From Sphaerotilus hippei (GTDB lineage: Bacteria; Pseudomonadota; Gammaproteobacteria; Burkholderiales; Burkholderiaceae_C): a stretch of DNA of 64,000 bases. The stretch spans positions 1-64,000 of the forward strand of contig NZ_QJJS01000005.1 in NCBI RefSeq assembly GCF_003201595.1, in the 5' to 3' direction. The notes under the pieces are model-generated. The model was not told the DNA's origin, did not search any database, and worked only from the letters and a program-made list of their open reading frames with translations. Below, one piece after another: positions 12,910 through 27,151 of this stretch. The number at the start of each line of letters is the position of its first letter. The first letter of the stretch is position 1. The position numbers and the translations under genes were made by a program.

Positions 12910-14229
12910 ATGCCTGCCACCTCCCCCATGTCTCCTGCCGTTTCGCCCGACGTCTGCGCCATCGACTTCGGCACCTCCAACTCCGCGGTCGTCGTGCCCG
13001 CGGGCACCGGCATGACGCTGGTGCCCCTGGAGGACGGCCAGTCGACGATGCCGACCGCCGTGTTCTACCTGGCCGAAGGACCGGGGCTGCAGAACCTGCC
13101 GCGCCTGTACGGCCGGGCCGCGGTGGCCTCCTACGTCGAAGGCACGGAAGGCCGGCTGATGCGCTCGATGAAGAGCGCGCTCGGCTCGGGCCTGATCGAC
13201 CAGCCCACCGACATCGGGGCGAGCCGCTCCGTCACCTTCGCCGACGTCATCGCCAGCTACCTGCGCCACCTGCGCAGCCTGGCCCAGCAGCATGCCGGTC
13301 GCGAGCTGACCCGGGTCGTGCTGGGCCGGCCGGTCTATTTCGTCGACGGTGATCCGGTGCGTGACGCCCAGGCCCAGGCCGCGCTGGAGGACGCCGCCCG
13401 CTCGGTCGGCTTCCAGGAGATCGCCTTCCAGTACGAGCCGCTGGCGGCGGCCTTCGACTACGAGGCCGGCATCACCGAGGAGCAGCATGTGCTGGTGGCC
13501 GACATCGGCGGGGGCACGTCCGACTTCTCGGTCGTGCGGGTCGGGCCGCAGCGGCGCGAGCGCCTGGAGCGCCGCGACGACGTGCTGGCCAACCACGGCG
13601 TGCACATCGCCGGCACCGACTTCGACCGCCGCGTCGAGCTGACCAGCATCCTGCCCGAACTGGGCTACGGCGCGCTCGGCCCGGCACAGGAGGGGCGTGC
13701 GGCGCGCGAAGTGCCCAGCGGCGTGTACTTCGACCTCGCCACCTGGCACCTGATCAACACGGTCTACCGGCCGCAGCGGGTGTTCGAGCTGCGGGCGATG
13801 AAAGGCGACTACGCCGACCCCGTCCAGCACCAGCGCCTGATGAAGGTGCTGAACGATCACCTCGGCCACGAGCTGCTCGGCCGCGCCGAGGCCGGCAAGA
13901 TCGCGGTCGCCGCCGGCGGCGACGCCGACATCGGCCTGCCGCTGGTCGAGCGCGGCCTGTCGGTGCGGCTGACGCAGGCGCAGGCGGTGGGCGCGCTGCA
14001 CGAGGACATCGGTCGCATCGTCACCGCGGCGATCGAGACGGCGGCGCTGGCCGGGCTGGCGCCCGAGCGCATCGACGCGCTGTATTTCACCGGCGGCTCG
14101 ACCGGCCTGAAGCTGCTGACCGACCGCCTGGCCGCCGCCTTCCCGAGCGCCCGCGCGGTGCACGGCGAACGGCTGGCCAGCGTGGCCACCGGCCTGGGGC
14201 TGTACGCCCGGCGCCGCTTCCACGCCTGA
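12910..14229 (+). CDS. Hsp70-family protein, YegD-like
   Basis: A 439-residue member of the Hsp70/actin ATPase superfamily. Phosphate-1 (CAIDFGTSNSAVVV, about residues 16-30) and phosphate-2 (VADIGGGTSDFSVV, about 197-210) are intact, as is the adenosine motif YFTGGSTGLKLLTDRL near 395. It has the nucleotide-binding domain but no C-terminal substrate-binding and lid domain, like E. coli YegD, whose client is poorly defined. Two ATGs lie close together at the N-terminus; the first is used here. Confidence 0.88.
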   Translation: MPATSPMSPAVSPDVCAIDFGTSNSAVVVPAGTGMTLVPLEDGQSTMPTAVFYLAEGPGLQNLPRLYGRAAVASYVEGTEGRLMRSMKSALGSGLIDQPTDIGASRSVTFADVIASYLRHLRSLAQQHAGRELTRVVLGRPVYFVDGDPVRDAQAQAALEDAARSVGFQEIAFQYEPLAAAFDYEAGITEEQHVLVADIGGGTSDFSVVRVGPQRRERLERRDDVLANHGVHIAGTDFDRRVELTSILPELGYGALGPAQEGRAAREVPSGVYFDLATWHLINTVYRPQRVFELRAMKGDYADPVQHQRLMKVLNDHLGHELLGRAEAGKIAVAAGGDADIGLPLVERGLSVRLTQAQAVGALHEDIGRIVTAAIETAALAGLAPERIDALYFTGGSTGLKLLTDRLAAAFPSARAVHGERLASVATGLGLYARRRFHA

Positions 14230-14243
14230 CCTGCGCCCGCGCC

Positions 14244-14258
14244 CGCGTCGGCGACGCG
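14244..14258. terminator. GC-rich hairpin between convergent genes
   Basis: A perfect 6-bp stem (CGCGTC/GACGCG) with a 3-nt loop lies between the convergent YegD-like and N-formylglutamate amidohydrolase genes. It has no T-run on either side, so any terminator role is uncertain. Confidence 0.3.
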
Positions 14259-14268
14259 GTCCGGCCGC

Positions 14269-15102
14269 TCAGGCCTGGCGCGGGTCGAGGCCCAGCAGCA
14301 TCCCGATCATCGTGTCCAGGTCACGCTGCAGCCGCTCGAAGCCGTCGTGCGGCTGCAGCGTGCGCTCGTCCATGTAGAGCCGCCGGTTCAGCTCGACCTG
14401 CACGCTGTGGCGGTGGCGGGCCGGGTCGCCGTGGCGGCGCACCAGCTCCACGCCCTTGTAGGGGTGGTTGACCGAGACGCTGTAGCCGCGTTGCTCAAAA
14501 TGCTGGCGCAGCCGCTCGATCAGCGCGGGCGAGCAGGTGCTGTGGTCGCGGTTGCCCAGCACGATGTCGGCATGCTCCAGGCCCGGGAACTCGGTGGCGA
14601 AGGTCGACGCGACCGCCGGCATCGAGTGGCAGTTCAGGTGGATGCAGTAGCCGTGGCGGGCCTGCGCCTGCTCCACCGCGCGGGCCACGGCCGCATGGTA
14701 GGGCGCCCAGCAGCGCTCGATGCGTGCCTGCACCTCGGCCACGCTCAGCCGGCGCCGGTAGATCGGCAGGCCGTCGTCGGTCATGCGCCAGATCAGGCCC
14801 TTGCCCAGCCTGACCTTGCTGCCCCCGGCGAGCGGGCCGGGCCAGGGCGCCTCGAGCAGCTCGGGGTCGATCTCGTCGGCGTTGCGGTTGGCGTCGAGGT
14901 AGCTGCGCGGGAAATGGGCCTCGATCCAGTGGCAGCCCCGCGCGGGGGCGCCGGCGTAGAGCTTCTCGACGTGGGTGTCCTCGGCCTGGCGCAGCCGGGT
15001 GAAGTCGCAGGCAAAACCGAAGTCGGCCGGATAGTCGGTGCCGCTGTGCGGGGAGTCGAGCACCAGCGCGCTGGTGCCTTCCTGGACGGTGATCAGGCTC
15101 AT
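14269..15102 (-). CDS. N-formylglutamate amidohydrolase family protein
   Basis: A 277-residue protein of the N-formylglutamate deformylase family (zinc-dependent, related to HutG of the five-step histidine pathway). Conserved elements are LVLDSPHSGTDYP near the N-terminus, LDANRNADEIDPELLEAPWPG, and the metal-binding HLNCHSMPAV with the downstream LGNRDHSTCSP. The ATG at 15102 gives the family start. No hut genes are nearby, so the physiological substrate is open. It lies 74 bp downstream of glpK on the same strand. Confidence 0.88.
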   Translation of the reverse strand: MSLITVQEGTSALVLDSPHSGTDYPADFGFACDFTRLRQAEDTHVEKLYAGAPARGCHWIEAHFPRSYLDANRNADEIDPELLEAPWPGPLAGGSKVRLGKGLIWRMTDDGLPIYRRRLSVAEVQARIERCWAPYHAAVARAVEQAQARHGYCIHLNCHSMPAVASTFATEFPGLEHADIVLGNRDHSTCSPALIERLRQHFEQRGYSVSVNHPYKGVELVRRHGDPARHRHSVQVELNRRLYMDERTLQPHDGFERLQRDLDTMIGMLLGLDPRQA

Positions 15103-15176
15103 GTCGTGTCGGTACGGGTTGCAGCCGTACTGTGCCACGGGGCCCCGCGCGCTGCGCAGGGCATCTTCCCGCGGGC

Positions 15177-16750
<1,574 letters not shown>

Positions 16751-16754
<4 letters not shown>

Positions 16755-16825
16755 GGCTGCACCCCGGCCGGGGTGCGGCGACGGGCCGGCGCGGGGCCGG
16801 CAGCGAGGGTAGGGCGGGTGTTCAT
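16751..16825 (-). CDS. Candidate 24-residue leader peptide upstream of glpK
   Basis: An ATG at 16825 preceded by a strong AGAGGAG ribosome site opens a 24-codon frame ([20 protein letters not shown], then GVQP). Its TGA overlaps the glpK ATG as ATGA. glpK itself lacks a good ribosome site, so translation could be coupled through this ORF. The peptide is Pro/Arg/Ala-rich with no recognisable domain. It could instead be a chance ORF in GC-rich DNA. Confidence 0.4.
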
Positions 16826-16861
16826 GGGTCTCCTCTGTCGTGGGGTCCAGCGGCCCCGGTC

Positions 16862-17629
16862 TCAGCCGGGTGCCACCTCGCACTGCACGCCGGCCTCGGC
16901 CAGCAGCGCGGGGAAGGGGTCGGGCGGCGCGACGTCGGTGTAGAGCCGGTCGAGGTGGCTCAGGCGCGCGACCTCGGCCATCGCCGGGCGGTTGAACTTG
17001 CTCTGGTCGGCGGCCAGCCAGACCTCGCGCGACTGCTCGATGATGGCGCGTGCCACGCTCACCTCGCGGTAGTCGTAGTCGCGCAGCGAGCCGTCGGCCT
17101 CGATGGCCGAGATGCCGATCAGGCCGATGTCGACCTTGAACTGGCGGATGAAGTCGACCGTGGCCTCGCCGATCACGCCGCGGTCACGCGGGCGCAGCAC
17201 GCCGCCGGCGACGATGACCTCGCAGTCCGGGTTGTCGCAGAGGATGCCCGCGACGTTGAGGTTGTTGGTGATCACGCGCAGGCCGCGGTGGTGCAGCAGC
17301 TCGCGCGCCACCGCCTCGGTGGTGGTGCCGATGTTGATGATCAGCGAGCTGCCCTCGGGCACGGCCTGGGCGATGGCGCGCGCGATGCGCTGCTTGCCGT
17401 CGGCGGCCAGCGCCTGGCGCTGGCGGTAGGCGATGTTCTCGGTGGTCGAGCTGGGCACGCGCACGCCGCCGTGGAAGCGCGCCAGCAGGCCGGCCTCGGC
17501 CAGCAGCTTGACGTCGCGGCGCACGGTCTGCAGCGTGACGCCGAAGCGCTCGGCCAGCGTTTCCACGCTCACCGAGCCCCGGGCGCGCACTTCATCGAGC
17601 AGCTCGGATTGACGGGGGTTGGGGGTCAT
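16862..17629 (-). CDS. glpR: DeoR-family transcriptional repressor of glycerol genes
   Basis: A 255-residue DeoR-family regulator. The N-terminal helix-turn-helix ([37 protein letters not shown], about 17-53) is followed by the sugar-isomerase-like effector domain with [15 protein letters not shown] and the C-terminal [18 protein letters not shown]. Position between glpK and glpD supports GlpR, the glycerol-3-phosphate-responsive repressor. The ATG at 17629 gives the usual [11 protein letters not shown] start. glpK follows 107 bp downstream on the same strand. CGAA/TTCG half-sites fill the divergent region upstream. Confidence 0.92.
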   Translation of the reverse strand: MTPNPRQSELLDEVRARGSVSVETLAERFGVTLQTVRRDVKLLAEAGLLARFHGGVRVPSSTTENIAYRQRQALAADGKQRIARAIAQAVPEGSSLIINIGTTTEAVARELLHHRGLRVITNNLNVAGILCDNPDCEVIVAGGVLRPRDRGVIGEATVDFIRQFKVDIGLIGISAIEADGSLRDYDYREVSVARAIIEQSREVWLAADQSKFNRPAMAEVARLSHLDRLYTDVAPPDPFPALLAEAGVQCEVAPG

Positions 17630-17674
17630 GGCGTGAATTGTCGGCTGGCAGGGCATCACAAGGCTTGCGCAGCC

Positions 17675-17760
17675 TAAACGAACGAAAAGGAAATCAAACG
17701 AGGGTTTTCTCTGATGAGTTGTGTTCGTTTAAAAGTTAAAACGAAAAAAGGCGAACACAA
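17675..17760. promoter_or_regulatory. Probable GlpR operator cluster in the glpR-glpD divergent region
   Basis: An AT-rich island in otherwise GC-rich DNA. It carries repeated DeoR-type half-sites: AAACGAACGAAAA at 17676-17688, AAACGAG near 17696, TGTTCGTTT at 17722-17730, AAACGAAAA at 17738-17746 and GCGAACAC at 17751-17758. TTGTGTTCG (17719-17727) and CGAACACAA (17752-17760) form a perfect 9-bp inverted repeat with a 24-bp spacer. Their position favours control of both glpR-glpK and glpD-glpSTPQUV by GlpR. Half-site assignment is inference. Confidence 0.65.
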
Positions 17761-17804
17761 ATGACGACAATCCGCGTCGCTTCGTCACCCCTCAGGAGTT
17801 GAAT

Positions 17805-19417
17805 TTGGCTACTCAATCGCCGTTGGACACGGCGTCCGCAACCCGTGCCGAGATGTCGGCGGCCCCGATCGCCTGCGATGTGCTGGTGGTCGGTGGCGGC
17901 ATCAACGGCGTGGGCATCGCCCGCGACCTGGCCGGCCGGGGCTGGTCGGTCGTGCTGGCCGAGCAGGACGACCTGGCCGCGCACACCTCGTCGTCGAGCA
18001 CCAAGCTGATCCACGGCGGGCTGCGCTACCTCGAGTACTACGAGTTCGGCCTGGTGCGCAAGGCGCTGCAGGAGCGTGAGGTGCTGCTGCGCAGCGCGCC
18101 GCACATCATGTGGCCGCTGCGCTTCGTGATGCCGCACGACCCGTCGATGCGCCCGGCCTGGCTGGTGCGCCTGGGCCTCTTCCTCTACGACCACCTGGCC
18201 CGCCGCGAGGTGCTGCCCGGCTCGCGCGGCGTGGACCTGCGCCGCCACCCGGTGGGCGCGCCGCTGCAGCCCCGCTTCGAGCGCGGGTTCATCTATTCCG
18301 ACGGCTGGGTGGACGACGCCCGCCTGGTGGTGCTCAACGCCATCGAGGCGCGCGAGCGCGGTGCGCAGCTGTTCACCCGCACCCGCTGCACCGCCGCGCA
18401 GCGCCATGCCAGCGGCTGGACCGCGACGCTGCAGCCGGCCGACGGCCCGGCGCGCACGGTGACGGCGCGGGCGCTGGTCAACGCGGCCGGCCCGTGGGCC
18501 GAGAGCTTCCTGCGGGGCACCGCCTCGCCGGCGACCGGCGAGGCGCTGGCCACCAAGAGCCTGCGCCTGGTCAAGGGCAGCCACATCGTCGTGCCGCGCT
18601 GCTTCGAGCACGACCACGCCTACATCTTCCAGAACCCCGACAAGCGCATCATCTTCGCCATTCCCTACGAGCAGGAGTTCACCCTGATCGGCACGACCGA
18701 CCAGGAGCTCCAGGGCGATCCGCGCGGGGCCCGCATCGGCGACGACGAGGTGGCCTACCTGTGCGAGCAGGCCAGCCGCTACTTCACCCGCGCCGTCACG
18801 CCGGCCGACGTGGTCTGGAGCTATGCCGGGGTGCGACCGCTGCTCGACGACGCCTCGGGCGATCCGTCGGCGGTCACGCGGGACTACCTGCTCGAGAGCA
18901 ACACCGCCGCGGCGCCGCTGCTGAGCGTGTGGGGCGGCAAGATCACCACCTTCCGCAAGCTGGCCGAGGACGCCGCCACCGACGTCGGTCGCATGCTGGG
19001 CGAGGTCCGCTCGCCGTGGACCGAGCCGGCCGCGCTGCCCGGTGGCGACCTGTCGGCCTGGATCGGCCGGCCGCAGCGGCCCGACACCGACTTCGAGCGT
19101 TTCGTCACCACCGTGCGCCAGCGCCACCGCTGGCTGCCGGCGGCCCTGGCCCGGCGCCTGGCGCGGGCCTACGGCAGCCGCATCGACCGGGTGCTGGGCG
19201 ATGCCGCCGCGCTGGCCGACCTGGGCGCCGAGGTGGCCCCCGGCCTGCATGAAGCCGAACTGCGCTACCTGCAGCGCGAAGAGTGGGCCGTGAGCGGCGA
19301 CGATGTCCTGTGGCGTCGCAGCAAGCTCGGCCTGCATTACACCGAGGCCGAGCGCGCGCGCGTGGCCCAATGGATGGAGACCCCTGTGTCCAAGCAACGA
19401 GAGTCGAGGGCCGCCGC

Positions 19418-19427
<10 letters not shown>
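17805..19427 (+). CDS. glpD: Aerobic glycerol-3-phosphate dehydrogenase
   Basis: A 540-residue FAD flavoenzyme that oxidises glycerol 3-phosphate to dihydroxyacetone phosphate and feeds electrons to quinone at the membrane. The dinucleotide-binding motif VLVVGGGINGVGIARDLAGRG lies at about residues 25-45, followed by SSSSTKLIHGGLRYLEYYEFGLV. The C-terminal DAO domain is present. A TTG at 17805 is chosen because AGGAG ends 6 bp upstream; the TTG at 17799 directly abuts that site, and an ATG at 17853 is a further option. The 3' end overlaps glpS by 10 bp. Confidence 0.95.
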
Positions 19428-20509
<1,082 letters not shown>

Positions 20510-20510
20510 C

Positions 20511-21583
20511 ATGGCACGCATCGATCTCGACCTCGCCCACGCCTACCGGCCCCACCCGAAGCAGGACAGCGACTACGCGCTGCTGCCGCTGAAGATGTCC
20601 TTCGAGGACGGCGGCGCCTACGCGCTGCTCGGCCCCTCGGGCTGCGGCAAGACGACCATGCTCAACATCATGTCCGGCCTGCTGGTGCCCTCGCACGGCA
20701 GCGTGAAGTTCGACGGCCAGGACATGACGCGCGCCACGCCGCAGCAGCGCAACATCGCGCAGGTCTTCCAGTTCCCGGTCATCTACGACACGATGACCGT
20801 GGCGGAGAACCTGGCCTTCCCGCTGAAGAACCGCAAGGTGCCGGCCGCGCAGATCCAGGCCCGCGTCGGCCAGATCGCCGAGATGCTGGAGATGAGCCAC
20901 CAGCTCGACCTGCGTGCGGCCGGCCTGTCCGCCGACCAGAAGCAGAAGATCTCGCTGGGCCGCGGCCTGGTGCGCCCCGACGTGTCGGCGGTGCTGTTCG
21001 ACGAGCCGCTGACAGTGATCGACCCGCACCTGAAGTGGCAGCTGCGCCGCAAGCTCAAGCAGATCCACCATGAGCTCAAGCTCACGCTGATCTACGTCAC
21101 CCACGACCAGGTGGAGGCGCTGACCTTCGCCGACCAGGTGGTGGTGATGACGCGCGGCAAGGTCGTGCAGCTGGGCACGCCCGAGGCGCTGTTCGAGCGG
21201 CCGGCGCACACCTTCGTCGGCCACTTCATCGGCTCGCCGGGCATGAACTTCCTGAGCGCGAACGTCGATGCCGCGGGCGTCGAGGTCGGCGGACACCGGC
21301 TGGGCACGGCGGGCGGCTGCAGCCTGCCGGCCGGCGAGCTCAAGCTGGGCATCCGCCCCGAATACCTGGGCCTGGTGCCTCGGGACAGCGCCGGTGCGCT
21401 GCCGGGTGTCGTGCGCCAGGTGCAGGACATCGGCACCTACCTGCTGGTGAGCTGCGAGGCCCGCGGCCAGGTGCTGAAGGCGCGCCTGGCGCCTGACGCG
21501 CCGGCGCCCGCCGTCGGCGATGCCGTGGGCCTGCAGGTGCTCAACGAACACACCTGCTACTACAAGAACGAGGAGCTCATGGC

Positions 21584-21587
<4 letters not shown>
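20511..21587 (+). CDS. glpT: Glycerol ABC transporter ATP-binding protein GlpT
   Basis: A 358-residue second ABC ATPase of the glycerol importer. Walker A GPSGCGKTT and Walker B AVLFDEPLT are intact, and the H-loop is YVTHDQVEAL. The signature motif is degenerate: LSADQKQKISLGRG replaces LSGGQ. A heterodimer of GlpS (canonical signature) and GlpT (degenerate) would have asymmetric ATP sites. The gene starts 1 bp after glpS and its stop overlaps glpP by 4 bp. It is unrelated to the E. coli G3P antiporter also called GlpT. Confidence 0.9.
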
Positions 21588-22469
<882 letters not shown>

Positions 22470-22477
<8 letters not shown>

Positions 22478-23282
22478 CACCGGATTCCAGAAGCGCTCGC
22501 TGTTCCTGATCGCCTACTTCATCTTCGCGCTGCTGCCCATCTACTGGATGGTCAACATGAGCTTCAAGACCAACGAGGAGATCCTCAGCAGCTTCAGCCT
22601 GTGGCCGCAGCACTTCACCTGGGACAACTACAAGCTCATCTTCACCGACGAGAGCTGGTACTCGGGCTACATCAACAGCCTGATCTACGTGGCCATCAAC
22701 ACGGTGATCTCGATCACCGTGGCGCTGCCGGCGGCCTACGCGTTCTCGCGCTACAGCTTCCTGGGCGACAAGCACGTGTTCTTCTGGCTGCTGACCAACC
22801 GCATGACGCCGCCAGCGGTGTTCCTGCTGCCCTTCTTCCAGCTCTACACCACCGTCGGGCTGATGGACACGCACCTGGCCGTGGCGCTGGCCCACCTGCT
22901 GTTCAACGTGCCGCTGGCGGTGTGGATCCTGGAGGGTTTCATGTCGGGCATCCCGCGCGAGATCGACGAGACCGCCTACATCGACGGCTACTCCTTCCCG
23001 CGCTTCTTCCTGACGATCTTCCTGCCGCTGATCAAGGCCGGCGTGGGCGTGGCGGCGTTCTTCTGCTTCATGTTCAGCTGGGTCGAGCTGCTGCTGGCGC
23101 GCACGCTGACCAGCGTCAACGCCAAGCCCATCGTCGCGACGATGACCCGCACGGTCAGCGCCAGCGGCATGGACTGGGCCACGCTGGCCGCCGCCGGCGT
23201 GCTGACCATCGTGCCGGGCGCGATCGTGATCTGGTTCGTGCGCCACTACATCGCCAAGGGCTTCGCCATGGGCCGGGTCTGA
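22470..23282 (+). CDS. glpQ: Glycerol ABC transporter permease GlpQ
   Basis: A 270-residue MalG-type permease with six predicted transmembrane helices and an EAA loop around IPREIDETAYIDGYSFPRFF. The ATG at 22470 has an AAGGAGGG ribosome site 6 bp upstream inside glpP; a GTG two codons earlier is too close to that site. It is the second half of the channel with GlpP. It is unrelated to E. coli glycerophosphodiesterase GlpQ. Confidence 0.92.
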
Positions 23283-23303
23283 CGGTCGAACAAGGAACAA
23301 CAC

Positions 23304-23417
23304 ATGCAAAGCAACGACAGAACCAGGCGGCAGCCCCGGAACGGGCTCCGCCCGTCCGTCGGCTGCGCCTCCTCGAGGGGGCGCGCCGCAGGCGCGACGG
23401 AGGTGGGCCATGTTTGA
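23304..23417 (+). CDS. Candidate 37-residue leader ORF upstream of glpU
   Basis: An ATG at 23304 with a CAAGGAAC ribosome site opens a 37-codon frame beginning MQSNDRTRRQPRNGL. Its TGA overlaps the first codons of glpU by 8 bp. Most of the frame runs through the GC-rich repeat-like element, and the peptide has no recognised domain. It may be a relic of an older gene start displaced by the repeat, a coupling leader, or chance. Confidence 0.3.
   Translation: MQSNDRTRRQPRNGLRPSVGCASSRGRAAGATEVGHV
23343..23400. repeat. GC-rich palindromic intergenic element between glpQ and glpU
   Basis: Contains GCGCCTCCTCGAGGGGGCGC, a near-perfect palindrome around CCTCGAGG, flanked by CCGTCGG...GCGACGG arms. 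Such strong dyad elements between ORFs are common in related Burkholderiales genomes (recollection, not checked). The similar core inside glpK suggests a dispersed repeat. Confidence 0.45.
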
Positions 23418-23718
23418 CTGGATGGTCTGGACCACCCCGGTGGCGGTGTTCTTCACCTGCATCGTGCTGATGCTGATCGGCATGACGGTGTGGGAGATCC
23501 GCTCGCCCACGACGATGCGCAAGGGTTTCCTGCCGATGGCGACCACCCGCGGCGATCGCCTGTTCATCGGCCTGCTGAGCGCGGCCTACGTCAACCTGGC
23601 CTTCGTCGGCCTGGCGGGACGTTTCGTCGAATGGTTCTCGCTGGCCGACGAGCCCAGCATCTGGATCAGCTTCGTCGCTTCGATGGCGCTGCTGGCGCTG
23701 GTCATGCGCAAGGGCTGA
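23410..23718 (+). CDS. glpU: DUF2160 small membrane protein of the glycerol transporter, GlpU
   Basis: A 102-residue protein with three hydrophobic segments (about 8-30, 50-70 and 80-98), matching DUF2160 proteins encoded between permease and binding-protein genes in glycerol ABC operons (GlpU in rhizobia). Its role in transport is not established. The ATG is preceded by a GGAGGTG ribosome site. It is separated from glpQ by 127 bp containing a repeat element. Confidence 0.85.
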   Translation: MFDWMVWTTPVAVFFTCIVLMLIGMTVWEIRSPTTMRKGFLPMATTRGDRLFIGLLSAAYVNLAFVGLAGRFVEWFSLADEPSIWISFVASMALLALVMRKG

Positions 23719-23725
23719 ACCTTTC

Positions 23726-23746
23726 GGCCGCCCGCACCGGGCGGCC
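23726..23746 (+). other. Intercistronic hairpin between glpU and glpV
   Basis: A perfect 9-bp stem (GGCCGCCCG/CGGGCGGCC) with a 3-nt loop and no T-run follows 8 bp after the glpU stop. In ABC operons, hairpins before the binding-protein gene often protect its mRNA and raise its yield. That role is inferred from position. Confidence 0.5.
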
Positions 23747-23828
23747 CCGCGAACATCAGGATCCGGCCCGAAGCTTCCCCGGGGCCGAGGGATCCCACCA
23801 ACGGGGAGCACGCATGAGGAGACACGAC

Positions 23829-25562
<1,734 letters not shown>

Positions 25563-25578
25563 CGTCGAAGTCCGCCGC

Positions 25579-25602
25579 GACACGACCGCATGCGGTCGTG
25601 TC
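25579..25602. repeat. Perfect 24-bp palindrome after glpV
   Basis: The left arm GACACGACCGCA and right arm TGCGGTCGTGTC are exact reverse complements with no spacer. It sits 16 bp after the glpV stop and just before the intrinsic terminator. It could form a cruciform or mRNA hairpin protecting the 3' end, or be a dimeric protein site. Confidence 0.75.
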
Positions 25603-25609
25603 CGGTCCG

Positions 25610-25642
25610 GGGGCCGCTTCCGTGAGGGGGCGGCCCCTTTTT
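25610..25642 (+). terminator. Intrinsic terminator of the glpD-glpV operon
   Basis: An 8-bp perfect stem (GGGGCCGC at 25610-25617, GCGGCCCC at 25630-25637) is followed immediately by TTTTT and further T-rich sequence. Location right after the last glp gene supports a rho-independent terminator. Confidence 0.85.
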
Positions 25643-25659
25643 CTTTTCGGCGGTCCTGT

Positions 25660-27027
25660 CTATTGCCGGGAGCGCGGGATGCGCTGGGCGTCTTCACCGG
25701 CCGGGGGCTGTCCCTGCTCGTGGTGGCGTCGCCGCAGGTCTTCCCCGGGCGGCATCGGTCTGGGGGTGACGGCGGCCGGAGGGGGCTCCGGCCGCCCGAT
25801 CGGGGCCGGCGCGACCGGGGCGGGCAGGGGGGCCGGGGTGGGACGGAGTTCGGGACGAGGTTCGGGGCGCGGGTCCGGGCGGCGCTCCGGCGGCCGGTCC
25901 TGCCGTGGCGGGGGCAGGACCGGGACGGGGACGGGACGGGGGATCAGGATCGGCGCAGGGCGCCAGCGTTCCTGAGGCGGCGGCTCGGACCAGCGCCGGG
26001 GCGGCGCCGGCCAGTGCCACTCGCGCGGCACCGGCATGGACTCGCGGTACACCGGCGGCGTGACGTGGCGCGCCCGATCCCGTCCGGGGATCCAGCTCCA
26101 GCGGCCGTGCCACAGCACCCAGCGGCCGTAGAAGAACGGCGCGAAGCCCCAGACGCTGCGGTCGACCCAGACCCGTCCCCAGGGCTCGACCACGGTCCAG
26201 CGACCCTCACGATAGGGCTCCCAGCCGGCCTGCACCGACACGGGGATCCAGACCCAGCCCCATTCGGGCGTCCGCTCCCAGCGGCCATGCTGGCCCAGGG
26301 TCTCGACGCCGGGCAGGTCGTCCCATTCCCGTTCGGGCGGCCGGTCGGCGCTGCGCTCGCTGGTGTCGAGCCCCCAGCGGGCGAAGGCATCGGACGTCGG
26401 CACCCCGAGCCGCCAGCCCCCTTCGGCATGCAGCTCGGCGCGCTGGCCGGGCATCAGGCGCAGCGTGCCGGCCCGCTGTTCGACGAGCACCCCGTCGCGC
26501 CAGGTGGTGACGCCATGGGCTGGCTGGCCCGAGGCGTCCGGCGCATCCACCCGGAACAGGCTCGCGCCCATCGGGCGGATGTCGGCCAGCGGACTCGAGA
26601 CCCGCACCCGGCCGGCGCCGTCGGCCCGGCGCACCCAGACGGACAGCGTGCCGCGCACCAGCCGCAGCTCGATGCCGGCGCTGTCGAGCCGCTCCAGCTG
26701 CAGCAGGCTGCGCTCGCCCAGGCGCACCCGGATGCTGCCGAGGTCGAGCTCGGCCCGTGCGCCGTCGTCGGTGATCAGGCGGTCCTGGCTGGCGAGCGGC
26801 CAGTTCACCAGCGTGTCGTCGGGTCGAGGCTGTTCGCCCGAGGCGATGCCGCGCGACAGGTGCACCGGGCCGCTGGTGGCGGCGATCCGGCCCTGCGGCA
26901 CGTCGGCGTCCTCGCGGTCGTCGTCGACCTCGGCATGGGCGCAGGCGGTCAGCAGCGCCATCAGCAGGCCCAGCACCAGCAGCAGGATCGGCCGGGTCGG
27001 GGCGGGGGGCGTGGCGGAGGTGGCCAT
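25660..27027 (-). CDS. FecR-domain/DUF6600 lipoprotein with Pro/Arg-rich tail
   Basis: A 455-residue predicted lipoprotein: hydrophobic signal LLLVLGLLMALLTAC with lipobox LTAC. Residues about 45-195 resemble a FecR-type domain (LITDDGARAELDLGSIRVRLGERSLLQLE...). This is followed by a Trp-rich DUF6600-like region (GRWERTPEWGWVWIPV, GRWVLWHGRWSWIPG). The last 100 residues are Pro/Arg-rich. No ECF sigma factor or TonB receptor is adjacent, so a classical FecR role is unlikely; a cell-envelope role is inferred. The ATG at 27027 was chosen because it immediately precedes the signal peptide. Confidence 0.75.
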   Translation of the reverse strand: MATSATPPAPTRPILLLVLGLLMALLTACAHAEVDDDREDADVPQGRIAATSGPVHLSRGIASGEQPRPDDTLVNWPLASQDRLITDDGARAELDLGSIRVRLGERSLLQLERLDSAGIELRLVRGTLSVWVRRADGAGRVRVSSPLADIRPMGASLFRVDAPDASGQPAHGVTTWRDGVLVEQRAGTLRLMPGQRAELHAEGGWRLGVPTSDAFARWGLDTSERSADRPPEREWDDLPGVETLGQHGRWERTPEWGWVWIPVSVQAGWEPYREGRWTVVEPWGRVWVDRSVWGFAPFFYGRWVLWHGRWSWIPGRDRARHVTPPVYRESMPVPREWHWPAPPRRWSEPPPQERWRPAPILIPRPVPVPVLPPPRQDRPPERRPDPRPEPRPELRPTPAPLPAPVAPAPIGRPEPPPAAVTPRPMPPGEDLRRRHHEQGQPPAGEDAQRIPRSRQ

Positions 27028-27151
27028 TCGGAGGGTCCTGGCGCGGGCCGGAAAGTGGATCACCGGCCCCTAACGGCCCAGGCCGGCGGTTCGCTGACCG
27101 GCTCCGGGCGCGTGCGATCATCCGGCGTGATCCGGGGGTGGAAATCGATCG

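Noticed and set aside
17799-17801. TTG at 17799 as the glpD start
   Set aside because: It directly abuts the AGGAG site; the TTG at 17805 has normal 6-bp spacing.
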